Below, piece after piece: positions 1-10,500 of a stretch of 64,000 nt of DNA; position 1 is the first letter of the stretch; each line of letters starts with the position of its first letter. The notes beneath the pieces were generated by a model. The model made no database searches, was not told the origin of the DNA, and worked only from the letters and a program-made list of their open reading frames with translations. The stretch is from Acanthococcus lagerstroemiae (taxonomy: Eukaryota; Arthropoda; Insecta; Hemiptera; Eriococcidae), in NCBI GenBank assembly GCA_031841125.1, contig JAJSSI010000092.1:1-64000 (forward strand). The letters run 5' to 3'. Made by a program: the position numbers and the translations under genes.

Positions 1-568
1 GTGAGAAATTTTCAAAATTTGAGAAAATCAAAAATTTCGAATTAATGAGTGTTTCTTACTCAATTTTTCACGCTGAGTTCGAATTCGCTGTTGCAATTTG
101 GCGGCGACCCTCCGTTCCCGAGATACACTCGAAAAGTTGGAAAAATTGATCAATTTGGGGTCAAAAAATGACTCTAGCTCAATTTTGACAACGGATTCGA
201 ATCGTCTCGAAAAATTGACTAACTAGCACCAGCCCCGACGCCGTAGCTCTCCGAAAATTTTTTCGCCCCAAAAAATGCATGATGTATAGTATGGAGAAAT
301 TTTCAAAATTTGAGAAAATCAAAAATTTCGAATTAATGAGTGTTTCTTACTCAATTTTTCACGCTGAGTTCGAATTCGCTGTTGCAATTTGGCGGCGACC
401 CTCCGTTCCCGAGATACCCTCGAAAAAAGTTGGAAAAATTGATCAATTTGGGTCAAAAATGACTCTAGCTCAATTTTGACAACGGATTCGAATTCGTCTC
501 GAAAAATTGACTAACTAGCACCAGCCCGACGCCGTAGCTCTCCGAAAATTTTTTCGCCCAAAAAATGC
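1..568. repeat. Left-edge monomers (one partial, one complete) sharing a C-to-A variant
   Basis: The window opens inside a monomer (1-278), and a second unit runs 279-568. Both read GAATTAATGAG where almost all other units read GAATTCATGAG (changed base at 44 and 335), which removes the first EcoRI site. The first unit also has an altered start (GTGAGAAATTTT), a C-to-A in GATACACTCG, an extra G in TTTGGGGTC and a missing T in CGAATCGTC. The second has an A5 run where consensus has A6 (GTCAAAAATGAC). A shared substitution in neighbours suggests local duplication of a variant unit. Confidence 0.85.
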
Positions 569-3500
569 ATGATGTATAGTATGGAGAAATTTTCAAAATT
601 TGAGAAAATCAAAAATTTCGAATTCATGAGTGTTTCTTACTCAATTTTTCACGCTGAGTTCGAATTCGCTGTTGCAATTTGGCGGCGACCCTCCGTTCCC
701 GAGATACCCTCGAAAAAGTTGGAAAAATTGATCAATTTGGGTCAAAAAATGACTCTAGCTCAATTTTGACAACGGATTCGAATTCGTCTCGAAAAATTGA
801 CTAACTAGCACCAGCCCGACGCCGTAGCTCTCCGAAAATTTTTTCGCCCAAAAAATGCATGATGTATAGTATGGAGAAATTTTCAAAATTTGAGAAAATC
901 AAAAAATTTCGAATTCATGAGTGTTTCTTACTCAATTTTTCACGCTGAGTTCGAATTCGCTGTTGCAATTTGGCGGCGACCCTCGTTCCGAGATACCCTC
1001 GAAAAAGTTGGAAAAATTGATCAATTTGGGTCAAAAAATGACTCTAGCTCAATTTTGACAACGGATTCGAATTCGTCTCGAAAAATTGACTAACTAGCAC
1101 CAGCCCGCGCCAGCCGTAGCTCTCCGAAAATTTTTTCGCCCAAAAAAATGCATGATGTATAGTATGGAGAAATTTTCAAAATTTGAGAAAATCAAAAATT
1201 TCGAATTCATGAGTGTTTCTTACTCAATTTTTCACGCTGAGTTCGAATTCGCTGTTGCAATTTGGCGGCGAACCTCCGTTCCCGAGATACCCTCGAAAAA
1301 GTTGGAAAAATTGATCAATTTGGGTCAAAAAATGACTCTAGCTCAATTTTGACAACGGATTCGAATTCGTCTCGAAAAATTGACTAACTAGCACCAGCCC
1401 CGACGCCGTAGCTCTCCGAAAATTTTTTCCCCCAAAAAAATGCATGATGTATAGTATGGAGAAATTTTCAAAATTTGAGAAAAATCAAAAATTTCGAATT
1501 CATGAGTGTTTCTTACTCAATTTTTCACGCTGAGTTCGAATTCGCTGTTGCAATTTGGCGGCGACCTCCGTTCCGAGATACCCTCGAAAAAGTTGGAAAA
1601 ATTGATCAATTTGGGTCAAAAAATGACTCTAGCTCAATTTTGACAACGGATTCGAATTCGTCTCGAAAAATTGACTAACTAGCACCAGCCCCGACGCCGT
1701 AGCTCTCCGAAAATTTTTTCGCCCCAAAAAATGCATGATGTATAGTATGGAGAAATTTTCAAAATTTGAGAAAATCAAAAATTTCGAATTCATGAGTGTT
1801 TCTTACTCAATTTTTCACGCTGAGTTCGAATTCGCTGTTGCAATTTGGCGGCGACCCTCCGTTCCCGAGATACCCTCGAAAAAGTTGGAAAAATTGATCA
1901 ATTTGGGTCAAAAAATGACTCTAGCTCAATTTTGACAACGGATTCGAATTCGTCTCGAAAAATTGACTAACTAGCACCAGCCCCGACGCCGTAGCTCTCC
2001 GAAAATTTTTTCGCCCCAAAAAATGCATGATGTATAGTATGGAGAAATTTTCAAAATTTGAGAAAATCAAAAATTTCGAATTCATGAGTGTTTCTTACTC
2101 AATTTTTCACGCTGAGTTCGAATTCGCTGTTGCAATTTGGCGGCGACCCTCCGTTCCCGAGATACCCTCGAAAAAGTTGGAAAAATTGATCAATTTGGGT
2201 CAAAAAATGACTCTAGCTCAATTTTGACAACGGATTCGAATTCGTCTCGAAAAATTGACTAACTAGCACCAGCCCCGACGCCGTAGCTCTCCGAAAATTT
2301 TTTCGCCCAAAAAATGCATGTATAGTATGGAGAAATTTTCAAAATTTGAGAAAATCAAAAATTTCGAATTCATGAGTGTTTCTTACTCAATTTTTCACGC
2401 TGAGTTCGAATTCGCTGTTGCAATTTGGCGGCGACCCTCCGTTCCCGAGATACCTCGAAAAAGTTGGAAAAATTGATCAATTTGGGTCAAAAAATGACTC
2501 TAGCTCAATTTTGACAACGGATTCGAATTCGTCTCGAAAAATTGACTAACTAGCACCAGCCCCGACGCCGTAGCTCTCCGAAAATTTTTTCGCCCAAAAA
2601 ATGCATGATGTATAGTATGGAGAAATTTTCAAAATTTGAGAAAATCAAAAATTTCGAATTCATGAGTGTTTCTTACTCAATTTTTCACGCTGAGTTCGAA
2701 TTCGCTGTTGCAATTTGGCGGCGACCCTCCGTTCCCGAGATACCCTCGAAAAAGTTGGAAAAATTGATCAATTTGGGTCAAAAAATGACTCTAGCTCAAT
2801 TTTGACAACGGATTCGAATTCGTCTCGAAAAATTGACTAACTAGCACCAGCCCCGACGCCGTAGCTCTCCGAAAATTTTTTCGCCCCAAAAAATGCATGA
2901 TGTATGGAGAAAATTTTCAAAATTTGAGAAAATCAAAAATTTCGAATTCATGAGTGTTTCTTACTCAATTTTTCACGCTGAGTTCGAATTCGCTGTTGCA
3001 ATTTGGCGGCGACCCTCCGTTCCCGAGATACCCTCGAAAAAGTTGGAAAAATTGATCAATTTGGGTCAAAAAATGACTCTAGCTCAATTTTGACAACGGA
3101 TTCGAATTCGTCTCGAAAAATTGACTAACTAGCACCAGCCCCGACGCCGTAGCTCTCCGAAAATTTTTTCGCCCCAAAAAATGCATGATGTATAGTATGG
3201 AGAAATTTTCAAAATTTGAGAAAATCAAAAATTTCGAATTCATGAGTGTTTCTTACTCAATTTTTCACGCTGAGTTCGAATTCGCTGTTGCAATTTGGCG
3301 GCGACCCTCCGTTCCGAGATACCCTCGAAAAAGTTGGAAAAATTGATCAATTTGGGTCAAAAAATGACTCTAGCTCAATTTTGACAACGGATTCGAATTC
3401 GTCTCGAAAAATTGACTAACTAGCACCAGCCCCGACGCCGTAGCTCTCCGAAAATTTTTTCGCCCCAAAAAATGCATGATGTATAGTATGGAGAAATTTT

Positions 3501-4058
3501 CAAAATTTGAGAAAATCAAAAATTTCGAATTCATGAGTGTTTCTTACTCAATTTTTCACGCTGAGTTCGAATTCGCTGTTGCAATTTGGCGGCGACCCTC
3601 CGTTCCCGAGATACCCTCGAAAAAGTTGGAAAAATTGATCAATTTGGGTCAAAAAATGACTCTAGCTCAATTTTGACAACGGATTCGAATTCGTCTCGAA
3701 AAATTGACTAACTAGCACCAGCCCCGACGCCGTAGCTCTCCGAAAATTTTTTCGCCCCAAAAAATGCATGATGTATAGTATGGAGAAATTTTCAAAATTT
3801 GAGAAAATCAAAAATTTCGAATTCATGAGTGTTTCTTACTCAATTTTTCACGCTGAGTTCGAATTCGCTGTTGCAATTTGGCGGCGACCCTCCGTTCCCG
3901 AGATACCCTCGAAAAAGTTGGAAAAATTGATCAATTTGGGTCAAAAAATGACTCTAGCTCAATTTTGACAACGGATTCGAATTCGTCTCGAAAAATTGAC
4001 TAACTAGCACCAGCCCCGACGCCGTAGCTCTCCGAAAATTTTTTCGCCCAAAAAATGC
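569..4058. repeat. Left flank: 12 monomers with frequent small indels
   Basis: Units start at 569, 859, 1152, 1444, 1735, 2027, 2318, 2605, 2897, 3185, 3476 and 3768. Most differences are one-base shortenings of C runs (CCAGCCCC, CGCCCC, GTTCCCG, GATACCC). Larger changes are a local rearrangement near 1101-1120, a G-to-C at 1430, a 3-bp loss near 2315-2321 and a 5-bp loss near 2900-2905, where TATAGTATGG became TATGG. Gene-free. Confidence 0.9.
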
Positions 4059-4368
4059 ATGATGTATAGTATGGAGAAATTTTCAAAATTTGAGAAAATC
4101 AAAAATTTCGAATTCATGAGTGTTTCTTACTCAATTTTTCACGCTGAGTTCGAATTCGCTGTTGCAATTTGGCGGCGACCCTCCGTTCCCGAGATACCCT
4201 CGAAAAAGTTGGAAAAATTGATCAATTTGGGTCAAAAAATGACTCTAGCTCAATTTTGACAACGGATTCGAATTCGTCTCGAAAAATTGACTAACTAGCA
4301 CCAGCCCCGACGCCGTAGCTCTCCGAAAATTTTTTCGCCCCAAAAAATGCATGATGTATAGTATGGAG

Positions 4369-4383
4369 AAATTTTCAAAATTT
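4369..4383. repeat. Short inverted repeat, 7-bp arms, 1-bp spacer
   Basis: AAATTTT, then one C, then AAAATTT. The arms are exact reverse complements. It occurs once per monomer at positions 19-33, at the start of the A/T-rich segment. Such symmetric A/T tracts can be narrow-groove protein sites, but no binding protein can be named. Confidence 0.8.
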
Positions 4384-4401
4384 GAGAAAATCAAAAATTT
4401 C

Positions 4402-4567
4402 GAATTCATGAGTGTTTCTTACTCAATTTTTCACGCTGAGTTCGAATTCGCTGTTGCAATTTGGCGGCGACCCTCCGTTCCCGAGATACCCTCGAAAAAG
4501 TTGGAAAAATTGATCAATTTGGGTCAAAAAATGACTCTAGCTCAATTTTGACAACGGATTCGAATTC
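4402..4567. repeat. Three TTCGAATTC motifs, one set per monomer
   Basis: The 9-mer TTCGAATTC occurs three times per unit, with its EcoRI core at 4402-4407, 4444-4449 and 4562-4567. In the second and third copies it sits in CGAATTCG, an 8-bp palindrome. EcoRI would cut consensus units into 42, 118 and 132 bp. The second and third copies are each preceded by CTCAATTTT at similar distance, part of the internal similarity described in the findings. Confidence 0.9.
4507..4520. repeat. 14-bp perfect palindrome
   Basis: AAATTGATCAATTT is its own reverse complement around the central GATC, at monomer positions 157-170. It is the longest perfect palindrome I found in the unit. It also creates one BclI-type TGATCA and one GATC site per monomer. 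Confidence 0.85.
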
Positions 4568-4627
4568 GTCTCGAAAAATTGACTAACTAGCACCAGCCCC
4601 GACGCCGTAGCTCTCCGAAAATTTTTT
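4511..4627 (+). promoter_or_regulatory. Weak Pol III-like motif set (A-box-like, B-box-like, T6)
   Basis: TGATCAATTTGG at 4511-4522 partly fits an A box (TRGCNNAGYNGG). GATTCGAATTC at 4557-4567 fits 9 of 11 positions of a B box (GGTTCGANTCC). Their starts are 46 bp apart, close to the roughly 44 bp in tRNA genes, and a T6 run follows at 4622-4627. Against it, no T-arm or acceptor stem forms, and a TTTT lies between the boxes at 4546-4549. The match may be chance. Confidence 0.2.
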
Positions 4628-4629
4628 CG
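4616..4629. repeat. Near-palindromic A4T6 element
   Basis: CGAAAA and TTTTCG are inverted arms around two T (CGAAAATTTTTTCG), at monomer positions 266-279. It follows the second GC-rich block. The T6 run is also the longest T run of the plus strand in the unit. Confidence 0.75.
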
Positions 4630-7270
4630 CCCCAAAAAATGCATGATGTATAGTATGGAGAAATTTTCAAAATTTGAGAAAATCAAAAATTTCGAATTCA
4701 TGAGTGTTTCTTACTCAATTTTTCACGCTGAGTTCGAATTCGCTGTTGCAATTTGGCGGCGACCCTCCGTTCCCGAGATACCCTCGAAAAAGTTGGAAAA
4801 ATTGATCAATTTGGGTCAAAAAATGACTCTAGCTCAATTTTGACAACGGATTCGAATTCGTCTCGAAAAATTGACTAACTAGCACCAGCCCCGACGCCGT
4901 AGCTCTCCGAAAATTTTTTCGCCCCAAAAAATGCATGATGTATAGTATGGAGAAATTTTCAAAATTTGAGAAAATCAAAAATTTCGAATTCATGAGTGTT
5001 TCTTACTCAATTTTTCACGCTGAGTTCGAATTCGCTGTTGCAATTTGGCGGCGACCCTCCGTTCCCGAGATACCCTCGAAAAAGTTGGAAAAATTGATCA
5101 ATTTGGGTCAAAAAATGACTCTAGCTCAATTTTGACAACGGATTCGAATTCGTCTCGAAAAATTGACTAACTAGCACCAGCCCCGACGCCGTAGCTCTCC
5201 GAAAATTTTTTCGCCCCAAAAAATGCATGATGTATAGTATGGAGAAATTTTCAAAATTTGAGAAAATCAAAAATTTCGAATTCATGAGTGTTTCTTACTC
5301 AATTTTTCACGCTGAGTTCGAATTCGCTGTTGCAATTTGGCGGCGACCCTCCGTTCCCGAGATACCCTCGAAAAAGTTGGAAAAATTGATCAATTTGGGT
5401 CAAAAAATGACTCTAGCTCAATTTTGACAACGGATTCGAATTCGTCTCGAAAAATTGACTAACTAGCACCAGCCCCGACGCCGTAGCTCTCCGAAAATTT
5501 TTTCGCCCCAAAAAATGCATGATGTATAGTATGGAGAAATTTTCAAAATTTGAGAAAATCAAAAATTTCGAATTCATGAGTGTTTCTTACTCAATTTTTC
5601 ACGCTGAGTTCGAATTCGCTGTTGCAATTTGGCGGCGACCCTCCGTTCCCGAGATACCCTCGAAAAAGTTGGAAAAATTGATCAATTTGGGTCAAAAAAT
5701 GACTCTAGCTCAATTTTGACAACGGATTCGAATTCGTCTCGAAAAATTGACTAACTAGCACCAGCCCCGACGCCGTAGCTCTCCGAAAATTTTTTCGCCC
5801 CAAAAAATGCATGATGTATAGTATGGAGAAATTTTCAAAATTTGAGAAAATCAAAAATTTCGAATTCATGAGTGTTTCTTACTCAATTTTTCACGCTGAG
5901 TTCGAATTCGCTGTTGCAATTTGGCGGCGACCCTCCGTTCCCGAGATACCCTCGAAAAAGTTGGAAAAATTGATCAATTTGGGTCAAAAAATGACTCTAG
6001 CTCAATTTTGACAACGGATTCGAATTCGTCTCGAAAAATTGACTAACTAGCACCAGCCCCGACGCCGTAGCTCTCCGAAAATTTTTTCGCCCCAAAAAAT
6101 GCATGATGTATAGTATGGAGAAATTTTCAAAATTTGAGAAAATCAAAAATTTCGAATTCATGAGTGTTTCTTACTCAATTTTTCACGCTGAGTTCGAATT
6201 CGCTGTTGCAATTTGGCGGCGACCCTCCGTTCCCGAGATACCCTCGAAAAAGTTGGAAAAATTGATCAATTTGGGTCAAAAAATGACTCTAGCTCAATTT
6301 TGACAACGGATTCGAATTCGTCTCGAAAAATTGACTAACTAGCACCAGCCCCGACGCCGTAGCTCTCCGAAAATTTTTTCGCCCCAAAAAATGCATGATG
6401 TATAGTATGGAGAAATTTTCAAAATTTGAGAAAATCAAAAATTTCGAATTCATGAGTGTTTCTTACTCAATTTTTCACGCTGAGTTCGAATTCGCTGTTG
6501 CAATTTGGCGGCGACCCTCCGTTCCCGAGATACCCTCGAAAAAGTTGGAAAAATTGATCAATTTGGGTCAAAAAATGACTCTAGCTCAATTTTGACAACG
6601 GATTCGAATTCGTCTCGAAAAATTGACTAACTAGCACCAGCCCCGACGCCGTAGCTCTCCGAAAATTTTTTCGCCCCAAAAAATGCATGATGTATAGTAT
6701 GGAGAAATTTTCAAAATTTGAGAAAATCAAAAATTTCGAATTCATGAGTGTTTCTTACTCAATTTTTCACGCTGAGTTCGAATTCGCTGTTGCAATTTGG
6801 CGGCGACCCTCCGTTCCCGAGATACCCTCGAAAAAGTTGGAAAAATTGATCAATTTGGGTCAAAAAATGACTCTAGCTCAATTTTGACAACGGATTCGAA
6901 TTCGTCTCGAAAAATTGACTAACTAGCACCAGCCCCGACGCCGTAGCTCTCCGAAAATTTTTTCGCCCCAAAAAATGCATGATGTATAGTATGGAGAAAT
7001 TTTCAAAATTTGAGAAAATCAAAAATTTCGAATTCATGAGTGTTTCTTACTCAATTTTTCACGCTGAGTTCGAATTCGCTGTTGCAATTTGGCGGCGACC
7101 CTCCGTTCCCGAGATACCCTCGAAAAAGTTGGAAAAATTGATCAATTTGGGTCAAAAAATGACTCTAGCTCAATTTTGACAACGGATTCGAATTCGTCTC
7201 GAAAAATTGACTAACTAGCACCAGCCCCGACGCCGTAGCTCTCCGAAAATTTTTTCGCCCCAAAAAATGC

Positions 7271-7561
7271 ATGATGTATAGTATGGAGAAATTTTCAAAA
7301 TTTGAGAAAATCAAAAATTTCGAATTCATGAGTGTTTCTTACTCAATTTTTCACGCTGAGTTCGAATTCGCTGTTGCAATTTGGCGGCGACCCTCCGTTC
7401 CCGAGATACCCTCGAAAAAGTTGGAAAAATTGATCAATTTGGGTCAAAAAATGACTCTAGCTCAATTTTGACAACGGATTCGAATTCGTCTCGAAAAATT
7501 GACTAACTAGCACCAGCCCCGACGCCGTAGCTCTCCGAAAATTTTTTCGCCCAAAAAATGC
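7271..7561. repeat. 291-bp variant monomer inside the core
   Basis: This is one of only two length variants in the core. The run before the terminal A6 has three C instead of four (CGCCCAAAAAA, about 7548-7557), and the rest looks like consensus. The same change occurs repeatedly in the flanks. It marks a register point that could help anchor reads in the core. Confidence 0.9.
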
Positions 7562-10500
7562 ATGATGTATAGTATGGAGAAATTTTCAAAATTTGAGAAA
7601 ATCAAAAATTTCGAATTCATGAGTGTTTCTTACTCAATTTTTCACGCTGAGTTCGAATTCGCTGTTGCAATTTGGCGGCGACCCTCCGTTCCCGAGATAC
7701 CCTCGAAAAAGTTGGAAAAATTGATCAATTTGGGTCAAAAAATGACTCTAGCTCAATTTTGACAACGGATTCGAATTCGTCTCGAAAAATTGACTAACTA
7801 GCACCAGCCCCGACGCCGTAGCTCTCCGAAAATTTTTTCGCCCCAAAAAATGCATGATGTATAGTATGGAGAAATTTTCAAAATTTGAGAAAATCAAAAA
7901 TTTCGAATTCATGAGTGTTTCTTACTCAATTTTTCACGCTGAGTTCGAATTCGCTGTTGCAATTTGGCGGCGACCCTCCGTTCCCGAGATACCCTCGAAA
8001 AAGTTGGAAAAATTGATCAATTTGGGTCAAAAAATGACTCTAGCTCAATTTTGACAACGGATTCGAATTCGTCTCGAAAAATTGACTAACTAGCACCAGC
8101 CCCGACGCCGTAGCTCTCCGAAAATTTTTTCGCCCCAAAAAATGCATGATGTATAGTATGGAGAAATTTTCAAAATTTGAGAAAATCAAAAATTTCGAAT
8201 TCATGAGTGTTTCTTACTCAATTTTTCACGCTGAGTTCGAATTCGCTGTTGCAATTTGGCGGCGACCCTCCGTTCCCGAGATACCCTCGAAAAAGTTGGA
8301 AAAATTGATCAATTTGGGTCAAAAAATGACTCTAGCTCAATTTTGACAACGGATTCGAATTCGTCTCGAAAAATTGACTAACTAGCACCAGCCCCGACGC
8401 CGTAGCTCTCCGAAAATTTTTTCGCCCCAAAAAATGCATGATGTATAGTATGGAGAAATTTTCAAAATTTGAGAAAATCAAAAATTTCGAATTCATGAGT
8501 GTTTCTTACTCAATTTTTCACGCTGAGTTCGAATTCGCTGTTGCAATTTGGCGGCGACCCTCCGTTCCCGAGATACCCTCGAAAAAGTTGGAAAAATTGA
8601 TCAATTTGGGTCAAAAAATGACTCTAGCTCAATTTTGACAACGGATTCGAATTCGTCTCGAAAAATTGACTAACTAGCACCAGCCCCGACGCCGTAGCTC
8701 TCCGAAAATTTTTTCGCCCCAAAAAATGCATGATGTATAGTATGGAGAAATTTTCAAAATTTGAGAAAATCAAAAATTTCGAATTCATGAGTGTTTCTTA
8801 CTCAATTTTTCACGCTGAGTTCGAATTCGCTGTTGCAATTTGGCGGCGACCCTCCGTTCCCGAGATACCCTCGAAAAAGTTGGAAAAATTGATCAATTTG
8901 GGTCAAAAAATGACTCTAGCTCAATTTTGACAACGGATTCGAATTCGTCTCGAAAAATTGACTAACTAGCACCAGCCCCGACGCCGTAGCTCTCCGAAAA
9001 TTTTTTCGCCCCAAAAAATGCATGATGTATAGTATGGAGAAATTTTCAAAATTTGAGAAAATCAAAAATTTCGAATTCATGAGTGTTTCTTACTCAATTT
9101 TTCACGCTGAGTTCGAATTCGCTGTTGCAATTTGGCGGCGACCCTCCGTTCCCGAGATACCCTCGAAAAAGTTGGAAAAATTGATCAATTTGGGTCAAAA
9201 AATGACTCTAGCTCAATTTTGACAACGGATTCGAATTCGTCTCGAAAAATTGACTAACTAGCACCAGCCCCGACGCCGTAGCTCTCCGAAAATTTTTTCG
9301 CCCCAAAAAATGCATGATGTATAGTATGGAGAAATTTTCAAAATTTGAGAAAATCAAAAATTTCGAATTCATGAGTGTTTCTTACTCAATTTTTCACGCT
9401 GAGTTCGAATTCGCTGTTGCAATTTGGCGGCGACCCTCCGTTCCCGAGATACCCTCGAAAAAGTTGGAAAAATTGATCAATTTGGGTCAAAAAATGACTC
9501 TAGCTCAATTTTGACAACGGATTCGAATTCGTCTCGAAAAATTGACTAACTAGCACCAGCCCCGACGCCGTAGCTCTCCGAAAATTTTTTCGCCCCAAAA
9601 AATGCATGATGTATAGTATGGAGAAATTTTCAAAATTTGAGAAAATCAAAAATTTCGAATTCATGAGTGTTTCTTACTCAATTTTTCACGCTGAGTTCGA
9701 ATTCGCTGTTGCAATTTGGCGGCGACCCTCCGTTCCCGAGATACCCTCGAAAAAGTTGGAAAAATTGATCAATTTGGGTCAAAAAATGACTCTAGCTCAA
9801 TTTTGACAACGGATTCGAATTCGTCTCGAAAAATTGACTAACTAGCACCAGCCCCGACGCCGTAGCTCTCCGAAAATTTTTTCGCCCCAAAAAATGCATG
9901 ATGTATAGTATGGAGAAATTTTCAAAATTTGAGAAAATCAAAAATTTCGAATTCATGAGTGTTTCTTACTCAATTTTTCACGCTGAGTTCGAATTCGCTG
10001 TTGCAATTTGGCGGCGACCCTCCGTTCCCGAGATACCCTCGAAAAAGTTGGAAAAATTGATCAATTTGGGTCAAAAAATGACTCTAGCTCAATTTTGACA
10101 ACGGATTCGAATTCGTCTCGAAAAATTGACTAACTAGCACCAGCCCCGACGCCGTAGCTCTCCGAAAATTTTTTCGCCCCAAAAAATGCATGATGTATAG
10201 TATGGAGAAATTTTCAAAATTTGAGAAAATCAAAAATTTCGAATTCATGAGTGTTTCTTACTCAATTTTTCACGCTGAGTTCGAATTCGCTGTTGCAATT
10301 TGGCGGCGACCCTCCGTTCCCGAGATACCCTCGAAAAAGTTGGAAAAATTGATCAATTTGGGTCAAAAAATGACTCTAGCTCAATTTTGACAACGGATTC
10401 GAATTCGTCTCGAAAAATTGACTAACTAGCACCAGCCCCGACGCCGTAGCTCTCCGAAAATTTTTTCGCCCCAAAAAATGCATGATGTATAGTATGGAGA

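Larger units (their letters stand above)
4351..4551 (+). other. Recurrent 66-codon open frame, judged non-coding
   Basis: Every consensus monomer has an ATG frame of 66 codons ending at TGA (monomer positions 1-201). The product begins MMYSMEKFSKFEKIKNF and ends INLGQKMTLAQF. It has no signal peptide, membrane segment or family motif I recognise. Its identity between copies follows from DNA homogeneity, since the 91 bases outside it are equally constant. Flank copies are often frameshifted or extended (for example the 77-codon versions at 58846, 59427 and 61160). The period of 292 is 97 x 3 + 1, so no frame can run across units. A small translated peptide cannot be excluded but nothing supports it. 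Confidence 0.85.
4351..4642 (+). repeat. Reference (consensus) 292-bp monomer
   Basis: This is one full consensus unit, given as a coordinate reference. It has 115 G+C of 292 (39.4%; 53 G, 62 C) and 18 CpG. A/T tracts fill 4369-4400, 4425-4431, 4495-4530, 4544-4549, 4574-4580 and 4618-4627. GC-rich blocks lie at about 4463-4494 and 4591-4617. TTCGAATTC occurs three times, giving EcoRI sites at 4402, 4444 and 4562. The start was placed at ATGATG only for convenience, since a tandem array has no natural start. Confidence 0.95.

Noticed and set aside
4481..4502. CENP-B box on the minus strand
   Set aside because: TTCG and CGGG are present but 9 bp apart instead of 7, and the central A is not in place. 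It does not meet the NTTCGNNNNANNCGGGN pattern.
4351..4642. Hammerhead ribozyme, as found in some animal satellites
   Set aside because: No CTGANGA core on either strand; the nearest is CTGAGTT at 4436-4442, which lacks the required GA.
4351..4642. Tandem transposon or helitron units with terminal repeats
   Set aside because: No terminal inverted repeats, target-site duplications or coding remnants; units abut directly with no junction sequence.
4351..4642. Bacterial promoters, ribosome-binding sites or terminators suggested by GGAG before ATG-like sites and by T runs
   Set aside because: GGAG and T runs occur by composition in each unit, there is no gene for them to serve, and the array type is eukaryotic.
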